DNA from: Caballeronia novacaledonica
Lineage (GTDB): Bacteria; Pseudomonadota; Gammaproteobacteria; Burkholderiales; Burkholderiaceae
Reading direction: 5' to 3'
NCBI RefSeq assembly: GCF_900258035.1
Contig: NZ_OGTP01000023.1
Span: forward strand, 1-64,000
DNA length: 64,000 nt
Shown piece by piece: positions 33,343-42,970 of the stretch; position 1 is the stretch's first letter, and every line of letters starts with the position of its first letter. The notes below the pieces were generated by a model that did not search any database, had not been told where the DNA came from, and saw nothing but the letters and a program-made list of their open reading frames with translations. The position numbers and the translations under genes were made by a program.

Positions 33343-34347
33343 CTATTTTTTCTCGCTGTCGAGGTGCGCCATCTGCACGGCCTCGTAGCGATCGCCCGCC
33401 GCCGCGCCCTTGGGCACCGCCGCTTCGATCGCGGCGAACTCGTCTTTCGTGAGCGTCACGTCGAGCGCGCCGAGCGACTCCGTCAGCCGATCGCGGCGGC
33501 GCGCGCCGATCACGGGAACGATGTCGTCGCCCTGCGCCAGCACCCACGCGATCGCGATCTGCGCGACGCTCACGCCCTTCGCATCGGCGATGCTGCGCAA
33601 CGCATCGACGAGCGCGAGATTGCGTTCGACATTGCCTTGCTGAAAGCGCGGACTGTTCGCGCGCCAGTCGCCGGATTGCGCGGCGTCCTTGTTCCAGTGT
33701 CCGCTGATGAGCCCGCGCGACAGCACGCCGTACGCCGTGATGCCGATGCCGAGTTCCCTGCACGCCGGAAGAATCGAATCTTCGATGCCGCGCGAGATCA
33801 GCGAATACTCGATTTGCAGATCGCACACCGGATGTACGGCCGCGGCCTTGCGGATCGTTTCCGCGCCCACTTCCGACAATCCGACGTGACGCACGTAGCC
33901 CGCGTCGATCATCTCGGCGATAGCGCCTACCGTGTCTTCGACGGGCACGTCCGCATCGAGCCGCGCGGGGCGATAAATGTCGATATGCTCGACGGAAAGC
34001 CGCTGCAACGTGTACGCCAGCGCGTTTTTCACGGCGACGGGACGGCCGTCGAATGCGATGAAACGGCCCGCCGGATCGCGCATGCCGCCGAACTTGACGC
34101 TGAGAATCGCCGAATCGCGGCGCGAAGGCGGCGCGCTCTTCAATGCCTCGCCGATCAGCATCTCGTTGTGGCCCATGCCGTAGAAGTCGCCGGTGTCGAG
34201 CAGCGTGACGCCCGCTTCGAGCGCCGCGTGAATCGTCGCGATGCTCTCCGCGCGATCCGACGGCCCGTACATGCCCGACATGCCCATGCATCCGAGTCCG
34301 ATGGCCGCCGATTGCGGTCCGGTCCTGCCGAGTCTGCGCTGTTCCAT
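33343..34347 (-). CDS. Aldo/keto reductase
   Basis: 334 residues, NADPH-dependent TIM-barrel oxidoreductase. MEQRRLGRTGPQSAAIGLGC MGMS opens as in the YajO/Tas-like group. Catalytic Asp and Tyr lie in LLDTGDFYGMGHNE and Lys in LSVKFGG. The usual catalytic His of the DLYYxHR motif is replaced (DIYRPARLD), which occurs in some members of this subfamily. Cofactor-binding GARRRDRLTESLGAL near the C-terminus. Substrate unknown, probably aldehydes or ketones. It is the first chromosomal gene next to the mobile region and diverges from a LysR gene that may regulate it. Confidence 0.92.
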   Translation of the reverse strand: MEQRRLGRTGPQSAAIGLGCMGMSGMYGPSDRAESIATIHAALEAGVTLLDTGDFYGMGHNEMLIGEALKSAPPSRRDSAILSVKFGGMRDPAGRFIAFDGRPVAVKNALAYTLQRLSVEHIDIYRPARLDADVPVEDTVGAIAEMIDAGYVRHVGLSEVGAETIRKAAAVHPVCDLQIEYSLISRGIEDSILPACRELGIGITAYGVLSRGLISGHWNKDAAQSGDWRANSPRFQQGNVERNLALVDALRSIADAKGVSVAQIAIAWVLAQGDDIVPVIGARRRDRLTESLGALDVTLTKDEFAAIEAAVPKGAAAGDRYEAVQMAHLDSEKK

Positions 34348-34455
34348 GTTCGTTCTCTCCTGAAGGGATGCAGTCGATTATGGGAGCAAACCGCGCGTGC
34401 GATAATCCGTCTCAATGCGAATGGGCTGTGCGCCCAGACGAACAATGGGCGAATC

Positions 34456-35346
34456 ATGAGCGAACCGGATCTGTCGGACCTTCACGCGTTTCTGGCCGTC
34501 GCGCGCTCGCGCGGCTTCCGGCAGGCGGCGCTGTTGCGCGGTGTGTCGGCGTCGTCGCTGAGCGAGGCGATTCGCCGGCTCGAAACGCGTCTCGGCGTGC
34601 GCCTCCTGAACCGCACGACGCGCAGCGTCACGCCGACGGAAGCGGGCGAGCGGCTGATCGAGCGGCTTGCGCCCGCGTTCGCGGAAATCGCGGGCGCGCT
34701 CGATGCCGTCAACGGCTTTCGCGACAGCCCGACCGGCACGCTGCGCCTGAACGTGCCGAGAATCGTCTCGCGCGAGATATTGCCGCCGATCGTCGCGCGC
34801 TTTCTGACGGCGCATCCGGGCATCAAGCTGGAAATCAGCGCAACCGATACGTTCCTCGACGTGCTCGCCGCCGGTTTCGACGCGGGCATCCGCTACGACG
34901 AGCGCATCGAGCGCGACATGATCGCGGTGCCGATCGGGCCGCGCACGCAGCGCTTCGTCGCGGTCGCGGCGCCCTCTTATCTCGCCGCGCACGGCGAGCC
35001 GAAGCATCCGCGCGATCTGGTGAACCACGCGTGCATCGGGCATCGTTTCGACAGCGGCGTGCTGGCGGTGTGGGAATTCATGCGCGGCAAGGAAGTGATA
35101 CGCATCGCGCCGGAAGGGCCGCTCGTCACGTCGTCGATCGAGATCAGCAGAAGCGCGGCCGTCGCCGGGCTGGGCCTCGTCTACACCTTCGACGAGTTCG
35201 TGCGCGAGGCCATCGACCGCGGCGCGCTCGTGCCGGTGCTCAAGCCGTGGTGGCAGAGTTTCACCGGGCCGCGGCTCTACTATCCGAGCCGTGCGCACAT
35301 GCCGGGGCCGCTGCGCGCGTTCATCGATTTCATTCGCGACGAATAG
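34456..35346 (+). CDS. LysR-family transcriptional regulator
   Basis: 296 residues. N-terminal winged HTH (LSDLHAFLAVARSRGFRQAA, SASSLSEAIRRLETRLGVRL, LNRTTRSVTPTEAGERL), then the substrate-binding domain from about residue 90 with the GFDAGIRYDERIERDMIAVP and GLGLVYTFDEFV segments typical of the CrgA/DmlR-like group. ATG at 34456 gives the conventional length; the longer open frame starts outside the HTH. It is divergent from the aldo/keto reductase with about 108 bases between, so it probably controls it. Confidence 0.93.
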   Translation: MSEPDLSDLHAFLAVARSRGFRQAALLRGVSASSLSEAIRRLETRLGVRLLNRTTRSVTPTEAGERLIERLAPAFAEIAGALDAVNGFRDSPTGTLRLNVPRIVSREILPPIVARFLTAHPGIKLEISATDTFLDVLAAGFDAGIRYDERIERDMIAVPIGPRTQRFVAVAAPSYLAAHGEPKHPRDLVNHACIGHRFDSGVLAVWEFMRGKEVIRIAPEGPLVTSSIEISRSAAVAGLGLVYTFDEFVREAIDRGALVPVLKPWWQSFTGPRLYYPSRAHMPGPLRAFIDFIRDE

Positions 35347-35358
35347 AACGCGCGATCT

Positions 35359-36537
35359 TCACTCGCCCGCGACGTCGAACGGCAATTCGACCTGCACCGG
35401 CTCGACAAAACCGCTTTCATCGCGCCCGGCGAGCGCGCTGACACGCACGCCGAGCAGCCTGATCCGGCGATCGAGCACGATGCGCTTCAGGCATTCGGTC
35501 GCGGCGCGGCGGATTTCGACCGGATCGGCGGTCGCGACGGGCACGGTCAGATCGCGCGTCACGGTGCGGAAATCGTCGAAGCGCAGTTTGATGCCCACCG
35601 TGCGCCCGACGTAGCCCTTGCGCTGCAAGTCTTCGGCGACACGCGTGCACAGACCCGTGAACTCCGCCGAAAGCGTCGCGCGATCCTGCTTCGGATGAAA
35701 GTCGCGCTCGAACGTGGTCTCGCGGCTCATCGACTTGGGCGTCGAGCTCACGACCACGGGCCGCTCGTCCTGTCCCTGCGCGATGCGCGCGAGCCACGCG
35801 GCATAGGTGCCGCCGAAGTGCGTCTGCAGGAAACCGGGATCGGCGGCAGCGATGTCGCCCACGGTGACGATGCCGAGCGCCGCGAGCTTTTCGCTCGCCT
35901 TCGGCCCGATGCCGTTCACCTTGCGCGCGGCGAGCGGCCAGATGCGCGTCGGCAGGTCGTCCATCGTGAGGAGGGTGAGGCCGTCCGGCTTGTCGAGCTC
36001 GGAGCCGATCTTCGCGAGCAGCTTGTTCGGCGCGATGCAGATCGAACACGTGAGCCCGGTCGCGTCGCGCACGGCGTCTTTCATGCGCTGGCCGATATCG
36101 GCCGGTTCGCCGGGCAGATCGCTGACGTCGATATAAATTTCGTCGATGCCGCGATTCTCGATCTGCGCCGTGAACGCCGCGATGGCCGTCTTGAACAGGC
36201 GCGAGTAATGGCGATAGGAATCGAAATCCGTCGGCAGGAGGATCGCGTCGGGCGCGAGCTGCGCGGCCTTCATCATGCCCATCGCGGAAAAGACACCGAA
36301 TTTGCGCGCCTCGTACGTGGACGTGGTCACGACGCCGCGCCCCGCATAGTCGCGCAGGCGCCTGAAGCGGCGCGAGCCGTCGGGGAGCGTTTCCGGCGTG
36401 GCGCTGCGCCCGCCGCCGACCACGACCGGCATGCCGCGCAGTTCCGGATAACGCAGCAGTTCGACCGATGCGAAGAACGCATCCATGTCGAGATGCGCGA
36501 TACGGCGCGGCGCGAGTGCGGGAGACGGCGTGTTCAT
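35359..36537 (-). CDS. dinB: DNA polymerase IV (Y-family)
   Basis: 392 residues from the ATG at 36537. Palm motifs HLDMDAFFASVELL with metal-binding Asp, and a second acidic motif RGIDEIYIDVSDL. Finger motif STYEARKFGVFSAMG, little-finger start SMSRETTFERDF. Between fingers and palm there is an extra segment (SATPETLPDGSRRFRRLRDY) compared with E. coli DinB; this is frequent in proteobacterial homologues. It carries out error-prone bypass of lesions after SOS induction. The C-terminus lacks an obvious QLxLF clamp motif but ends PVQVELPFD, which is close. Preceded by an SOS box. Confidence 0.94.
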   Translation of the reverse strand: MNTPSPALAPRRIAHLDMDAFFASVELLRYPELRGMPVVVGGGRSATPETLPDGSRRFRRLRDYAGRGVVTTSTYEARKFGVFSAMGMMKAAQLAPDAILLPTDFDSYRHYSRLFKTAIAAFTAQIENRGIDEIYIDVSDLPGEPADIGQRMKDAVRDATGLTCSICIAPNKLLAKIGSELDKPDGLTLLTMDDLPTRIWPLAARKVNGIGPKASEKLAALGIVTVGDIAAADPGFLQTHFGGTYAAWLARIAQGQDERPVVVSSTPKSMSRETTFERDFHPKQDRATLSAEFTGLCTRVAEDLQRKGYVGRTVGIKLRFDDFRTVTRDLTVPVATADPVEIRRAATECLKRIVLDRRIRLLGVRVSALAGRDESGFVEPVQVELPFDVAGE

Positions 36538-36645
36538 GGCGGCGATCGGAATGCCGCCGCGCGATGAGACGCGCTCAGAGCGAAATCGAGAGGAACGAAC
36601 GCACCGAACATGCTGAGACAGTGCCGCCAGGCAATGAAAATGGCT

Positions 36646-36665
36646 TACTGTACATCCATACAGCA
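36646..36665 (-). promoter_or_regulatory. LexA (SOS) box upstream of dinB
   Basis: TACTGTACATCCATACAGCA closely matches the classical CTGT-N8-ACAG LexA operator and lies about 110 bases before the dinB start. Confidence 0.85.
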
Positions 36666-36703
36666 ATTCGCGCTAGAGCCTGTCCGCGCGGGCGAGCGGC
36701 GCG

Positions 36704-37069
36704 TCATTCCGGCGTGCGCTTTTCCGCCAGTGCGCGGCGGCAATCGTCGAAAACCTGCCGCACGACATCCGATTGATAGTTGAGGTCTTCGCTGTCGAGA
36801 ATTTCCTCGACGGCGGCGCGCGCCCAGTCCGCTTCGAGCATCGCGCAATGCTGCGTGGCGATGTCGCGTGCGATGGCGGCGAGCTTCGCGACCGTGAGCC
36901 AGTCCGCGAGCCGCTGATGCCGGTCGAGCCATTTGTGCGCGGCCTGCACGTGAAACGAGGCCGCCGGCCAGTCGCCATTCAGGTAATACGCGCCGAGACT
37001 GCCGCACGTGAGCCAGCAGAGCAACTCGACGCGGTCGCGGGCACTGAGGATACGAGAGACATCGTTCAT
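36704..37069 (-). CDS. Hypothetical helical protein, 121 residues
   Basis: ATG at 37069 follows GAAGG; the open frame extends further upstream without support. Helical throughout (SARDRVELLCWLTCGSLGAY, AASFHVQAAHKWLDRHQRLA, VEEILDSEDLNYQSDVVRQV, FDDCRRALAEKR). No membrane span or family recognised. It lies upstream of dinB in the same orientation, separated by the SOS box. Confidence 0.7.
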   Translation of the reverse strand: MNDVSRILSARDRVELLCWLTCGSLGAYYLNGDWPAASFHVQAAHKWLDRHQRLADWLTVAKLAAIARDIATQHCAMLEADWARAAVEEILDSEDLNYQSDVVRQVFDDCRRALAEKRTPE

Positions 37070-37359
37070 GGCGGCCTTCACGAGAGACGATCGACGAACG
37101 CGAATCACGCACGGCGTTTCATCTGCAAACGCGCACGTCACCCCTATAAAAGCACGATAGCACGGGATGGTGCGACGCGGCGATCCCTGCCCGCAGTGCG
37201 ATCCGGTTCACGGTGCGTTGGCGAACGCTTCGGCATGCGAAGAGCTCGAACGCGCGCGGCGAAGGCGCTCCACGGCGCTCATTTTTCTCTAATTTGCCGG
37301 GCATAACCTGCTTTCGTCGGCCACCCATACCGGCCTCATTTAAACGACGGGAGCACATC

Positions 37360-37554
37360 ATGTTCGAACGCCTTTCGCAGTCCATCGACCACTTCTTCTC
37401 GATCCGCACGTCGGACGAGGCTCGCGAAACCTATCTCGCATCGTCGAGCGATCTCGCCGATCTCGAACGCCGCATGCGTCAGGTCGAAACGCAGGACCAC
37501 GACTACAGCATGCATTTCTGCGGCGCGCTCGGGCGGCATCACGACCAGCCATGA
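37360..37554 (+). CDS. DUF3563 family small protein
   Basis: 64 residues; ATG after GGGAG. The conserved core YLASSSDLADLERRMRQVET is the DUF3563 signature, common in Burkholderiales as short proteins of unknown function. The N-terminal MFERLSQSIDHFFS is amphipathic. No neighbours in the same operon. Confidence 0.85.
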   Translation: MFERLSQSIDHFFSIRTSDEARETYLASSSDLADLERRMRQVETQDHDYSMHFCGALGRHHDQP

Positions 37555-37578
37555 GCCGCGCGGCCCATGCGTCGTGCG

Positions 37579-38262
37579 CTACTTCGGCTCCTCACGGCCG
37601 GCCTGCCCGAGCATCACGGTCCAGCCGAGGCCGCGCACGTTGCGGATCACGCCGGCGCCGAATTTCTTGCGCACCGAATGGATCAGCACGTCGACCGCGT
37701 TGCTTTCGACTTCCTTGCCCCATCCATAAAGACGGTCTTCCAGTTGATCGCGCGAGAAGATCGTGCCCGGGCGTTCGAGCAGCGCGTGCATCAGCGCGAA
37801 TTCGCGTGCGGAGAGCACGCCGGAATTCTCGCCGCACGTGAGCGTGCGCTGATCGAGATTGAGGCAGATCGAGTCGTCGCCGAGACGCGAGACCGCATAG
37901 CCCGCCTTGCGCCGCAGCACCGCGCGGATGCGCGCGAGCAGTTCGGGCATGTTGAAGGGCTTGAGCAGGTAGTCGTCGGCGCCGAGATCGAGGCCCTGAA
38001 CGCGGGTGTCGACATCGTCGCGCGCGGTGAGGATCAGCACCGGCGTCGCGTTGCCGGACGTGCGCGCCTGCCGCAACAACTCGATTCCGGTCATGCCCGG
38101 CAAACCGAGATCGAGCAGCACCACGGTGTATTCGGCGGCGTCGAGCGCTTCGCGGCCCGCGTTGCCGTCGCGGACCCAATCGACGGCATAGTCGGCGTCC
38201 TTGAGCGCCCGCATGAGGCTCGTGCCGATCTGCACGTCGTCTTCGATCAGGAGAATTCGCAT
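37579..38262 (-). CDS. OmpR/PhoB-type response regulator (QseB-like)
   Basis: 227 residues from MRILLIEDD at 38262. Receiver domain 1-115 with acidic pocket Glu/Asp (IEDD), phosphorylated Asp in VVLLDLGLPGMTG, Thr in LILTARDD and Lys in LLKPFNM. C-terminal winged helix from 125 (SAREFALMHALLERPGTIFS, YGWGKEVESNAVDVLIHSVR). Best match by pattern is the QseB/BasR group. It follows the sensor kinase gene by about 167 bases, with room for its own promoter. Confidence 0.93.
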   Translation of the reverse strand: MRILLIEDDVQIGTSLMRALKDADYAVDWVRDGNAGREALDAAEYTVVLLDLGLPGMTGIELLRQARTSGNATPVLILTARDDVDTRVQGLDLGADDYLLKPFNMPELLARIRAVLRRKAGYAVSRLGDDSICLNLDQRTLTCGENSGVLSAREFALMHALLERPGTIFSRDQLEDRLYGWGKEVESNAVDVLIHSVRKKFGAGVIRNVRGLGWTVMLGQAGREEPK

Positions 38263-38429
38263 GTTCCACCCGCGTCTCGCGAGAATGGCGCGCGCCACGC
38301 GCCCGGAATGCGGCCCGAAGGAGATGAAAACGTACGACCGGTCGTTTTGAATATTGTATTGACCGCCGATGATCGCTTCGCGCCACGCAGCGAATGCATT
38401 GTAATCGGCGTAAAAGCGCGCGCAAATCC

Positions 38430-39779
38430 CTATGTGTTCAACGCGGGCGCGACCGCGTCTTCCGTGACTTCCTCGGCAGGAAAGCTGATCGAAGCGACGA
38501 TGCCCGAGTGCCCGTCACTGCGGTTTTTCAGCGTGACGTCGCCGCCGTAGCGCGCGGCGATCGCCTTCACGATCGACAATCCGAGCCCGCTGCCCTCCAC
38601 GTCCGGATTCGCGCGGAAGAAGCGGTCGAACACGCGCGGCAGCAGCGCTTCGTCGATGCCCGGTCCGTTGTCGATCACATCGACCCAGACCATTTCGCCG
38701 TCGCGCCGCATGCGCAAGTCGATGGTGCCGCCATCCGCCGTATAGCGCACCGCGTTCGACACGAGATTCTTCACCGCCATGCCGATGTCCGTCTCCACGG
38801 CGCGCACGTGCGCATTCACCATTTCCTCCGCGCCGATGTCCATGCCGCGCGAAATCGCGATCGGCAGCACATCGGCGACGGCATTCGTCACCACTTCCGA
38901 CAGGTCCACGCGCGCCAGCGGCGCGCCGTTCACGGGCGCATCGGCGCGTGCGAGCCGCAACAACTGCGCGATGAGCTTGCCGCTGCGCGCGATGCCCTTG
39001 CGCAGTTCCTGAAAGCGCTCCTGATTGCCGGCGACGATATGCGGCGCGAGGTTATCCGCCTGAAGCTGAAGCGCGGTCAGCGGCGTGCGCAGTTCGTGCG
39101 CCGCGTCGGCGATGAACTTGCGCTCCTTCTCGATCGATGTCGCGAGACGCTCGATCATCGTGTTGATCGAATGGATGAAGGGCTCGATCTCCGTGGGCAC
39201 GCCGACGGTCGAGAGCGGCTGCAGATGACTCATGTCGATGGCCTGCGCCTCCGCGCCGAGTTCGTTCAACTGACGCAGCGAGCGCCGCACGACCAGCGCG
39301 ACCGCGATCCACACGAGCGGCAGCAACACGGCGATCGGCCAGAGCGTTTGGGTCGCGGCTTCCTGCGTGATCTCGCGGCGCACGGACGAACGTTGTGCGA
39401 CCTGAATCGTCATGGTCGGCTCCTGACGCGTGAAGATGCGCCAGTCCTCGTCGTTGACATCGACTTGGGAGAAACCCGGCTGCGCGTCGCGCGGAAAGTG
39501 CAGCGACGGGTCGGTGGTGCGAAACGGCACATCCTGGCCGGGCTTCCACACGACGGCGACCACGTCGCGCTCGTCTTGCGTGCCGCGCGAGGGATTTTTC
39601 GGCAGGCTCTCGGCGAGCCCTTCGCGCAGACGGGCCGCCACCTGTTCGAGCCGCATGTCGAGCAGCGCGCTCATGCCGGTCTTGCTCAACTGATACGAAC
39701 TCACGCCCTGCACGACGCCGATCACGCTCACGAGCAACCCGAGTGCGATGACAAGCTGATTCTTCAATGATTTGACCAT
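38430..39779 (-). CDS. QseC-like sensor histidine kinase
   Basis: 449 residues from the ATG at 39779 (the long upstream frame is non-coding in style). TM1 about 8-28, a periplasmic region of about 130 residues with no known sensor fold, TM2 about 158-178 (WPIAVLLPLVWIAVALVV), HAMP-like linker, H-box KFIADAAHELRTPLTALQLQ, N-box VKNLVSNAVRYT, G-boxes VIDNGPGID and GSGLGLSIVK. Works with the downstream response regulator. Signal unknown. Confidence 0.92.
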   Translation of the reverse strand: MVKSLKNQLVIALGLLVSVIGVVQGVSSYQLSKTGMSALLDMRLEQVAARLREGLAESLPKNPSRGTQDERDVVAVVWKPGQDVPFRTTDPSLHFPRDAQPGFSQVDVNDEDWRIFTRQEPTMTIQVAQRSSVRREITQEAATQTLWPIAVLLPLVWIAVALVVRRSLRQLNELGAEAQAIDMSHLQPLSTVGVPTEIEPFIHSINTMIERLATSIEKERKFIADAAHELRTPLTALQLQADNLAPHIVAGNQERFQELRKGIARSGKLIAQLLRLARADAPVNGAPLARVDLSEVVTNAVADVLPIAISRGMDIGAEEMVNAHVRAVETDIGMAVKNLVSNAVRYTADGGTIDLRMRRDGEMVWVDVIDNGPGIDEALLPRVFDRFFRANPDVEGSGLGLSIVKAIAARYGGDVTLKNRSDGHSGIVASISFPAEEVTEDAVAPALNT

Positions 39780-40243
39780 TCGGGTCCGCCGCTTCGGAAA
39801 GGAACGGGGCGATTCATCAATCCGTTCGATTTTAGGCGACATTCCCGGAGATTTCGGTCTGAAAGACGACATGTGCGTGGCAGATACGCGTAAGCGCGTG
39901 GAAAAAAAAGCGTCGGTCCGGTCACGGCCGACGCCAGAGCTGAGGAGACTTCGAGAAACGTGTAACGGGCCGCAGGTTGCTCGGGGAAGCGCGCCGCCCG
40001 TCCACGTGAAGAAGCGTAAGCGCGAAGAATTAGCGTTGAATGAGCGCGCGGCGCGTTGCGCCGAGCAGCGTTTGCCGTGGCGGGATAACATTGCATCCGG
40101 CGCTTCTTCATCGGCGACATTGCTTCGGCTGCAAGGATTCCGCAAGCCGCGCGTCGCCGCCGCATCTCCATTTATCGAGCATGGCCCGCTTGCGCGCATC
40201 GACTTCCGGATCGCGCGGCGAGCGATATGCCATCCATCAACGC
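39780..40243. other. Divergent intergenic region, no gene seen
   Basis: About 460 bases between the sensor kinase and the MFS exporter. Open frames here are extensions of neighbouring reading frames without start signals. Presumably holds both promoters. Confidence 0.5.
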
Positions 40244-41761
40244 ATGTCACAGACCAGAAAAACCGCCCGTCCCCTCGTCATTGCAGCGGTCATGGCCTCG
40301 ATGGCCATGGTCGCGATCGAAGCCACCATCGTCTCGACCGCGATGCCGCAAATCGCGACGCAGCTCGGCGGCCTCAATCTTTACAGTTGGGTGTTCTCGT
40401 CGTTCCTGCTCACGCAGACGGCGCTCACCGTGGTCTTCGGCAAGCTCGCGGACCTGTACGGCCGCAAGCCGGCGATCCTCGCGGGCATCGCGATCTTTCT
40501 GATCGGCTCGGTGCTCGCGGGCTTCGCGTGGTCGATGCCCGCGATGATCGTGTTCCGGCTGATCCAGGGCGTCGGCGCGGGCGCGATCCTGCCGGTTGCG
40601 CTGACGGTCGTCGGCGATCTCTATCCGGCGCGCGAGCGCGGCAAGGTGCAGGGCTATCTCGCGAGCGTGTGGGCCGTGTCCGCCGTGCTCGGGCCGATGG
40701 TCGGCGGCCTTCTGATCCGCCAGTTTTCGTGGGCGTGGATCTTCTGGATCAACGTGCCGATCGGCATTCTGGCCGCGCTGCTCTTCACGCTCTTCCTGCA
40801 CGAGGAAAAGCGCCACGACCGTCCGGCGATCGACCTCGCGGGCGCGTTCTTCTTCACCGCCGCCGTCGCCGCGCTGATGATGACGCTCACCGACGCCGGC
40901 CACGCGAGCAATGCGCGCGTCGGCACGGAGATCGTCGTGCTGGTGCTCGCCATCGTGTGCTTCGTGGTTCAGGAACGCCGCGCCGCCGATCCGATGATCT
41001 CGTTCGGCCTGTGGTCGCATCGGCCGATCGCGGCGAGCAACGTCGCCACATTGCTCGCCGGCATGGCGATGATGGGCCTCACCACGTTCCTGCCGATGTA
41101 CGTGCAGGGCGTGATGCATCGCACGCCGGTGCAAGCGGGCCTCGCGCTCACGATGATGATGATCGGCTGGCCGAGCGGCGCGACCTTCACGTCGCGTTCG
41201 TTCAGCCGCATCGGGCTGCGGCGTCTTTTGATGATCGGCCCCGTGTTCATTCCGCTCGGCGCGTTGCCGTTCGTGCTGCTCGGCCCGCAATCGAGCCCGG
41301 TCTGGGCGGGCGTCGGCTCGGCGGTGCTGGGCTTCGGCATGGGCATCACGAGCGTGTCGTGTCTCATCCTGATTCAGGAAATCGTGCAGCCGCACGAGCG
41401 TGGCAGCGCGACCGCGTCGAACCTTTTTTCGCGCAATCTCGGCAACACGCTCGGCGCGGCCGTGTTCGGCGCGGTGCAGAACTACGGCCTCACGCACACG
41501 GACGGCCTGCCGCCCGTGCACGCGGATCAGTTGAAGCAACTGCTCTCGTCCGTGCCCGGCGACTTCGCGACCAACAGCGAGATCCGCCTCGTGCTGCATC
41601 ACTCGCTGCATATGACTTTCGCGGCGATGTTCGTGATCGCGCTCGGCACCGTCGTCGCGATGATGTTCATGCCGAAGATCGAGATCGGACGCGCGAAGGA
41701 AACGGTCGAGAAAGTCGGCGCGGCCGACGCCAAAAACGCCGCGAATCAGGCGTTCCACTGA
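40244..41761 (+). CDS. MFS drug-type exporter (DHA2-like)
   Basis: 505 residues with about 14 hydrophobic spans. Motif A GKLADLYGRKPAI after TM2, motif C-like LGPMVGGLLIRQFSWAWIFW in TM5, opening SMAMVAIEATIVSTAMPQIA as in the EmrB/QacA group. Expected to export hydrophobic compounds using the proton gradient. ATG at 40244 chosen because the preceding long frame lacks hydrophobic character. The next gene starts nine bases after the stop, so the two are probably one operon. Confidence 0.93.
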   Translation: MSQTRKTARPLVIAAVMASMAMVAIEATIVSTAMPQIATQLGGLNLYSWVFSSFLLTQTALTVVFGKLADLYGRKPAILAGIAIFLIGSVLAGFAWSMPAMIVFRLIQGVGAGAILPVALTVVGDLYPARERGKVQGYLASVWAVSAVLGPMVGGLLIRQFSWAWIFWINVPIGILAALLFTLFLHEEKRHDRPAIDLAGAFFFTAAVAALMMTLTDAGHASNARVGTEIVVLVLAIVCFVVQERRAADPMISFGLWSHRPIAASNVATLLAGMAMMGLTTFLPMYVQGVMHRTPVQAGLALTMMMIGWPSGATFTSRSFSRIGLRRLLMIGPVFIPLGALPFVLLGPQSSPVWAGVGSAVLGFGMGITSVSCLILIQEIVQPHERGSATASNLFSRNLGNTLGAAVFGAVQNYGLTHTDGLPPVHADQLKQLLSSVPGDFATNSEIRLVLHHSLHMTFAAMFVIALGTVVAMMFMPKIEIGRAKETVEKVGAADAKNAANQAFH

Positions 41762-41770
41762 GCGCGCGGG

Positions 41771-42523
41771 ATGCTTTCGACCCAGTACATCAGCCGCATC
41801 ACGCTGATGCGCGACAAGGCGCCGTCCTTCGACGTCTATCCGTTCTCGCTGCCCGCCGTGCGCGCGCTCGATACGCTGGAGCCTCATTCGAAGGTCACGT
41901 TTCTCGTCGGCGAAAACGGCTCGGGCAAGTCGACGCTGCTCGAAGCGATCGCCGTCTCGATGGGCTTCAATCCCGAAGGCGGAACGAAGAATTTTCGCTT
42001 CGGCACGCGCGCGTCGCATTCGCCGCTGCATGAATATCTGCGCATCGCGAAAGGATTCAAACGGCCGCGCGACGGCTTCTTTCTGCGCGCGGAAAGCTTC
42101 TTCAACGTCGCGACGGAAATCGAACAGCTCGACGGCGAACCCGGCTTCGGGCCGCCGGTCATCGCGTCGTATGGCGGCAAGTCGCTGCACGAGCAATCTC
42201 ACGGCGAGTCGTTCCTCGCGTTGCTGATGGAGCGCTTCGGCGGGCAAGGGCTCTATCTGCTCGACGAACCCGAGGCGGCGCTGTCTCCGCAACGCCAGCT
42301 CGCGGCGCTCGCGCGCATTCACGATCTCGTCAACGACGATTCGCAGTTCATCATCGCCACGCATTCGCCGATTCTCATGGCCTACCCCGACGCGTGGATC
42401 TATCAGTTCACCGCGGACGGCATCGAGCGCGTCGCCTACGAAGAGACCGAGCACTTCAAGGTGACGCGGGCGTTTCTCGCGAATCCCGAACGCATGTTGC
42501 GCACGCTGCTCGGCGGGCGCTGA
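41771..42523 (+). CDS. AAA family ATPase (ABC/SMC-like, small)
   Basis: 250 residues. Walker A GENGSGKST (about 49-57), Q-loop region, signature-like SHGESFLALLMERFGGQGLY, Walker B LYLLDEPEAALSPQRQL and switch His in FIIATHSPILMAYP. This is the compact RecF/SbcC-like AAA_15/AAA_21 group, frequently of unknown role; no nuclease partner is adjacent. Co-transcribed with the exporter. Confidence 0.9.
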   Translation: MLSTQYISRITLMRDKAPSFDVYPFSLPAVRALDTLEPHSKVTFLVGENGSGKSTLLEAIAVSMGFNPEGGTKNFRFGTRASHSPLHEYLRIAKGFKRPRDGFFLRAESFFNVATEIEQLDGEPGFGPPVIASYGGKSLHEQSHGESFLALLMERFGGQGLYLLDEPEAALSPQRQLAALARIHDLVNDDSQFIIATHSPILMAYPDAWIYQFTADGIERVAYEETEHFKVTRAFLANPERMLRTLLGGR

Positions 42524-42528
42524 CGTTC

Positions 42529-42750
42529 TCAGTCCTGCGACTGGAGCAGCGGGCTTTCGTGCTTCACGGTCGCGACGCTCGCGCTGGCGGGCTGGCTATC
42601 GCTTGCGAGCGTTTCCGTATCGGCGAGATAGCGCGACAGCAGCGCGTTGTCGTCCATGTAGTACGTCATGGGACCGTGGCTATGCATGAGCGCATAGCAT
42701 CCGGCGATCAGCGCCGCAACGAGAACGATGCCGACGAGTTTTCCTGTCAT
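42529..42750 (-). CDS. Small single-span membrane protein (tandem copy 1)
   Basis: 73 residues from the ATG at 42750. Opens MTGKLVGIVLVAALIAGCYA, one membrane span or an uncleaved signal with a possible lipobox (LIAGC), then a polar exposed part ending VKHESPLLQSQD. The next gene at 42971 has the same start (MTG.L.GI..VAAL) and end (KQESPLMQAQD). About 130 bases of leader are also duplicated. Unknown function, probably envelope-related. Confidence 0.8.
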   Translation of the reverse strand: MTGKLVGIVLVAALIAGCYALMHSHGPMTYYMDDNALLSRYLADTETLASDSQPASASVATVKHESPLLQSQD

Positions 42751-42885
42751 GGTAGTGCTCCTGAAGATTTTCAAGGTTCACTTCATGGGCCTCATCGCAC
42801 TGCCTGCCACAGGCTCGACCTTCTGAAATGTGCACGCAGTCTACTGGCGCGCGCCCGACTTGAAATCCCCCCAAAAGCACGGCTC
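42751..42885 (-). promoter_or_regulatory. Duplicated leader/promoter region A
   Basis: Shares long identical blocks with 43199-43333, notably GACCTTCTGAAATGTGCACG and CAGTCTACTGGCGCG on the plus strand and the AGGAGCACTA before the ATG. Conservation outside coding DNA indicates a shared promoter or untranslated-leader control. Confidence 0.7.
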
Positions 42886-42970
42886 ACAACAGGTGTCGCG
42901 CATCAACGCATCTTTCGACGAACGCGTCCCGCCGGGGCGGCCGGCGGGACGCGAAGTCATGCAGGCACGC

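Noticed and set aside
33300..33400. tRNA or integrase at the island boundary
   Set aside because: No tRNA cloverleaf, tyrosine recombinase or serine recombinase is seen; the boundary is explained better by a TnsB-type end.
33274..34450. Plus-strand extension in front of the LysR regulator (frame open for 690 codons)
   Set aside because: It is the antisense of the aldo/keto reductase; the HTH starts only after the ATG at 34456.
39772..42454. Very long open frames (700-750 codons) on both strands across the MFS exporter
   Set aside because: They are Arg/His/Ala/Asp-rich shadow frames of the GC-rich exporter and ATPase genes, without family motifs.
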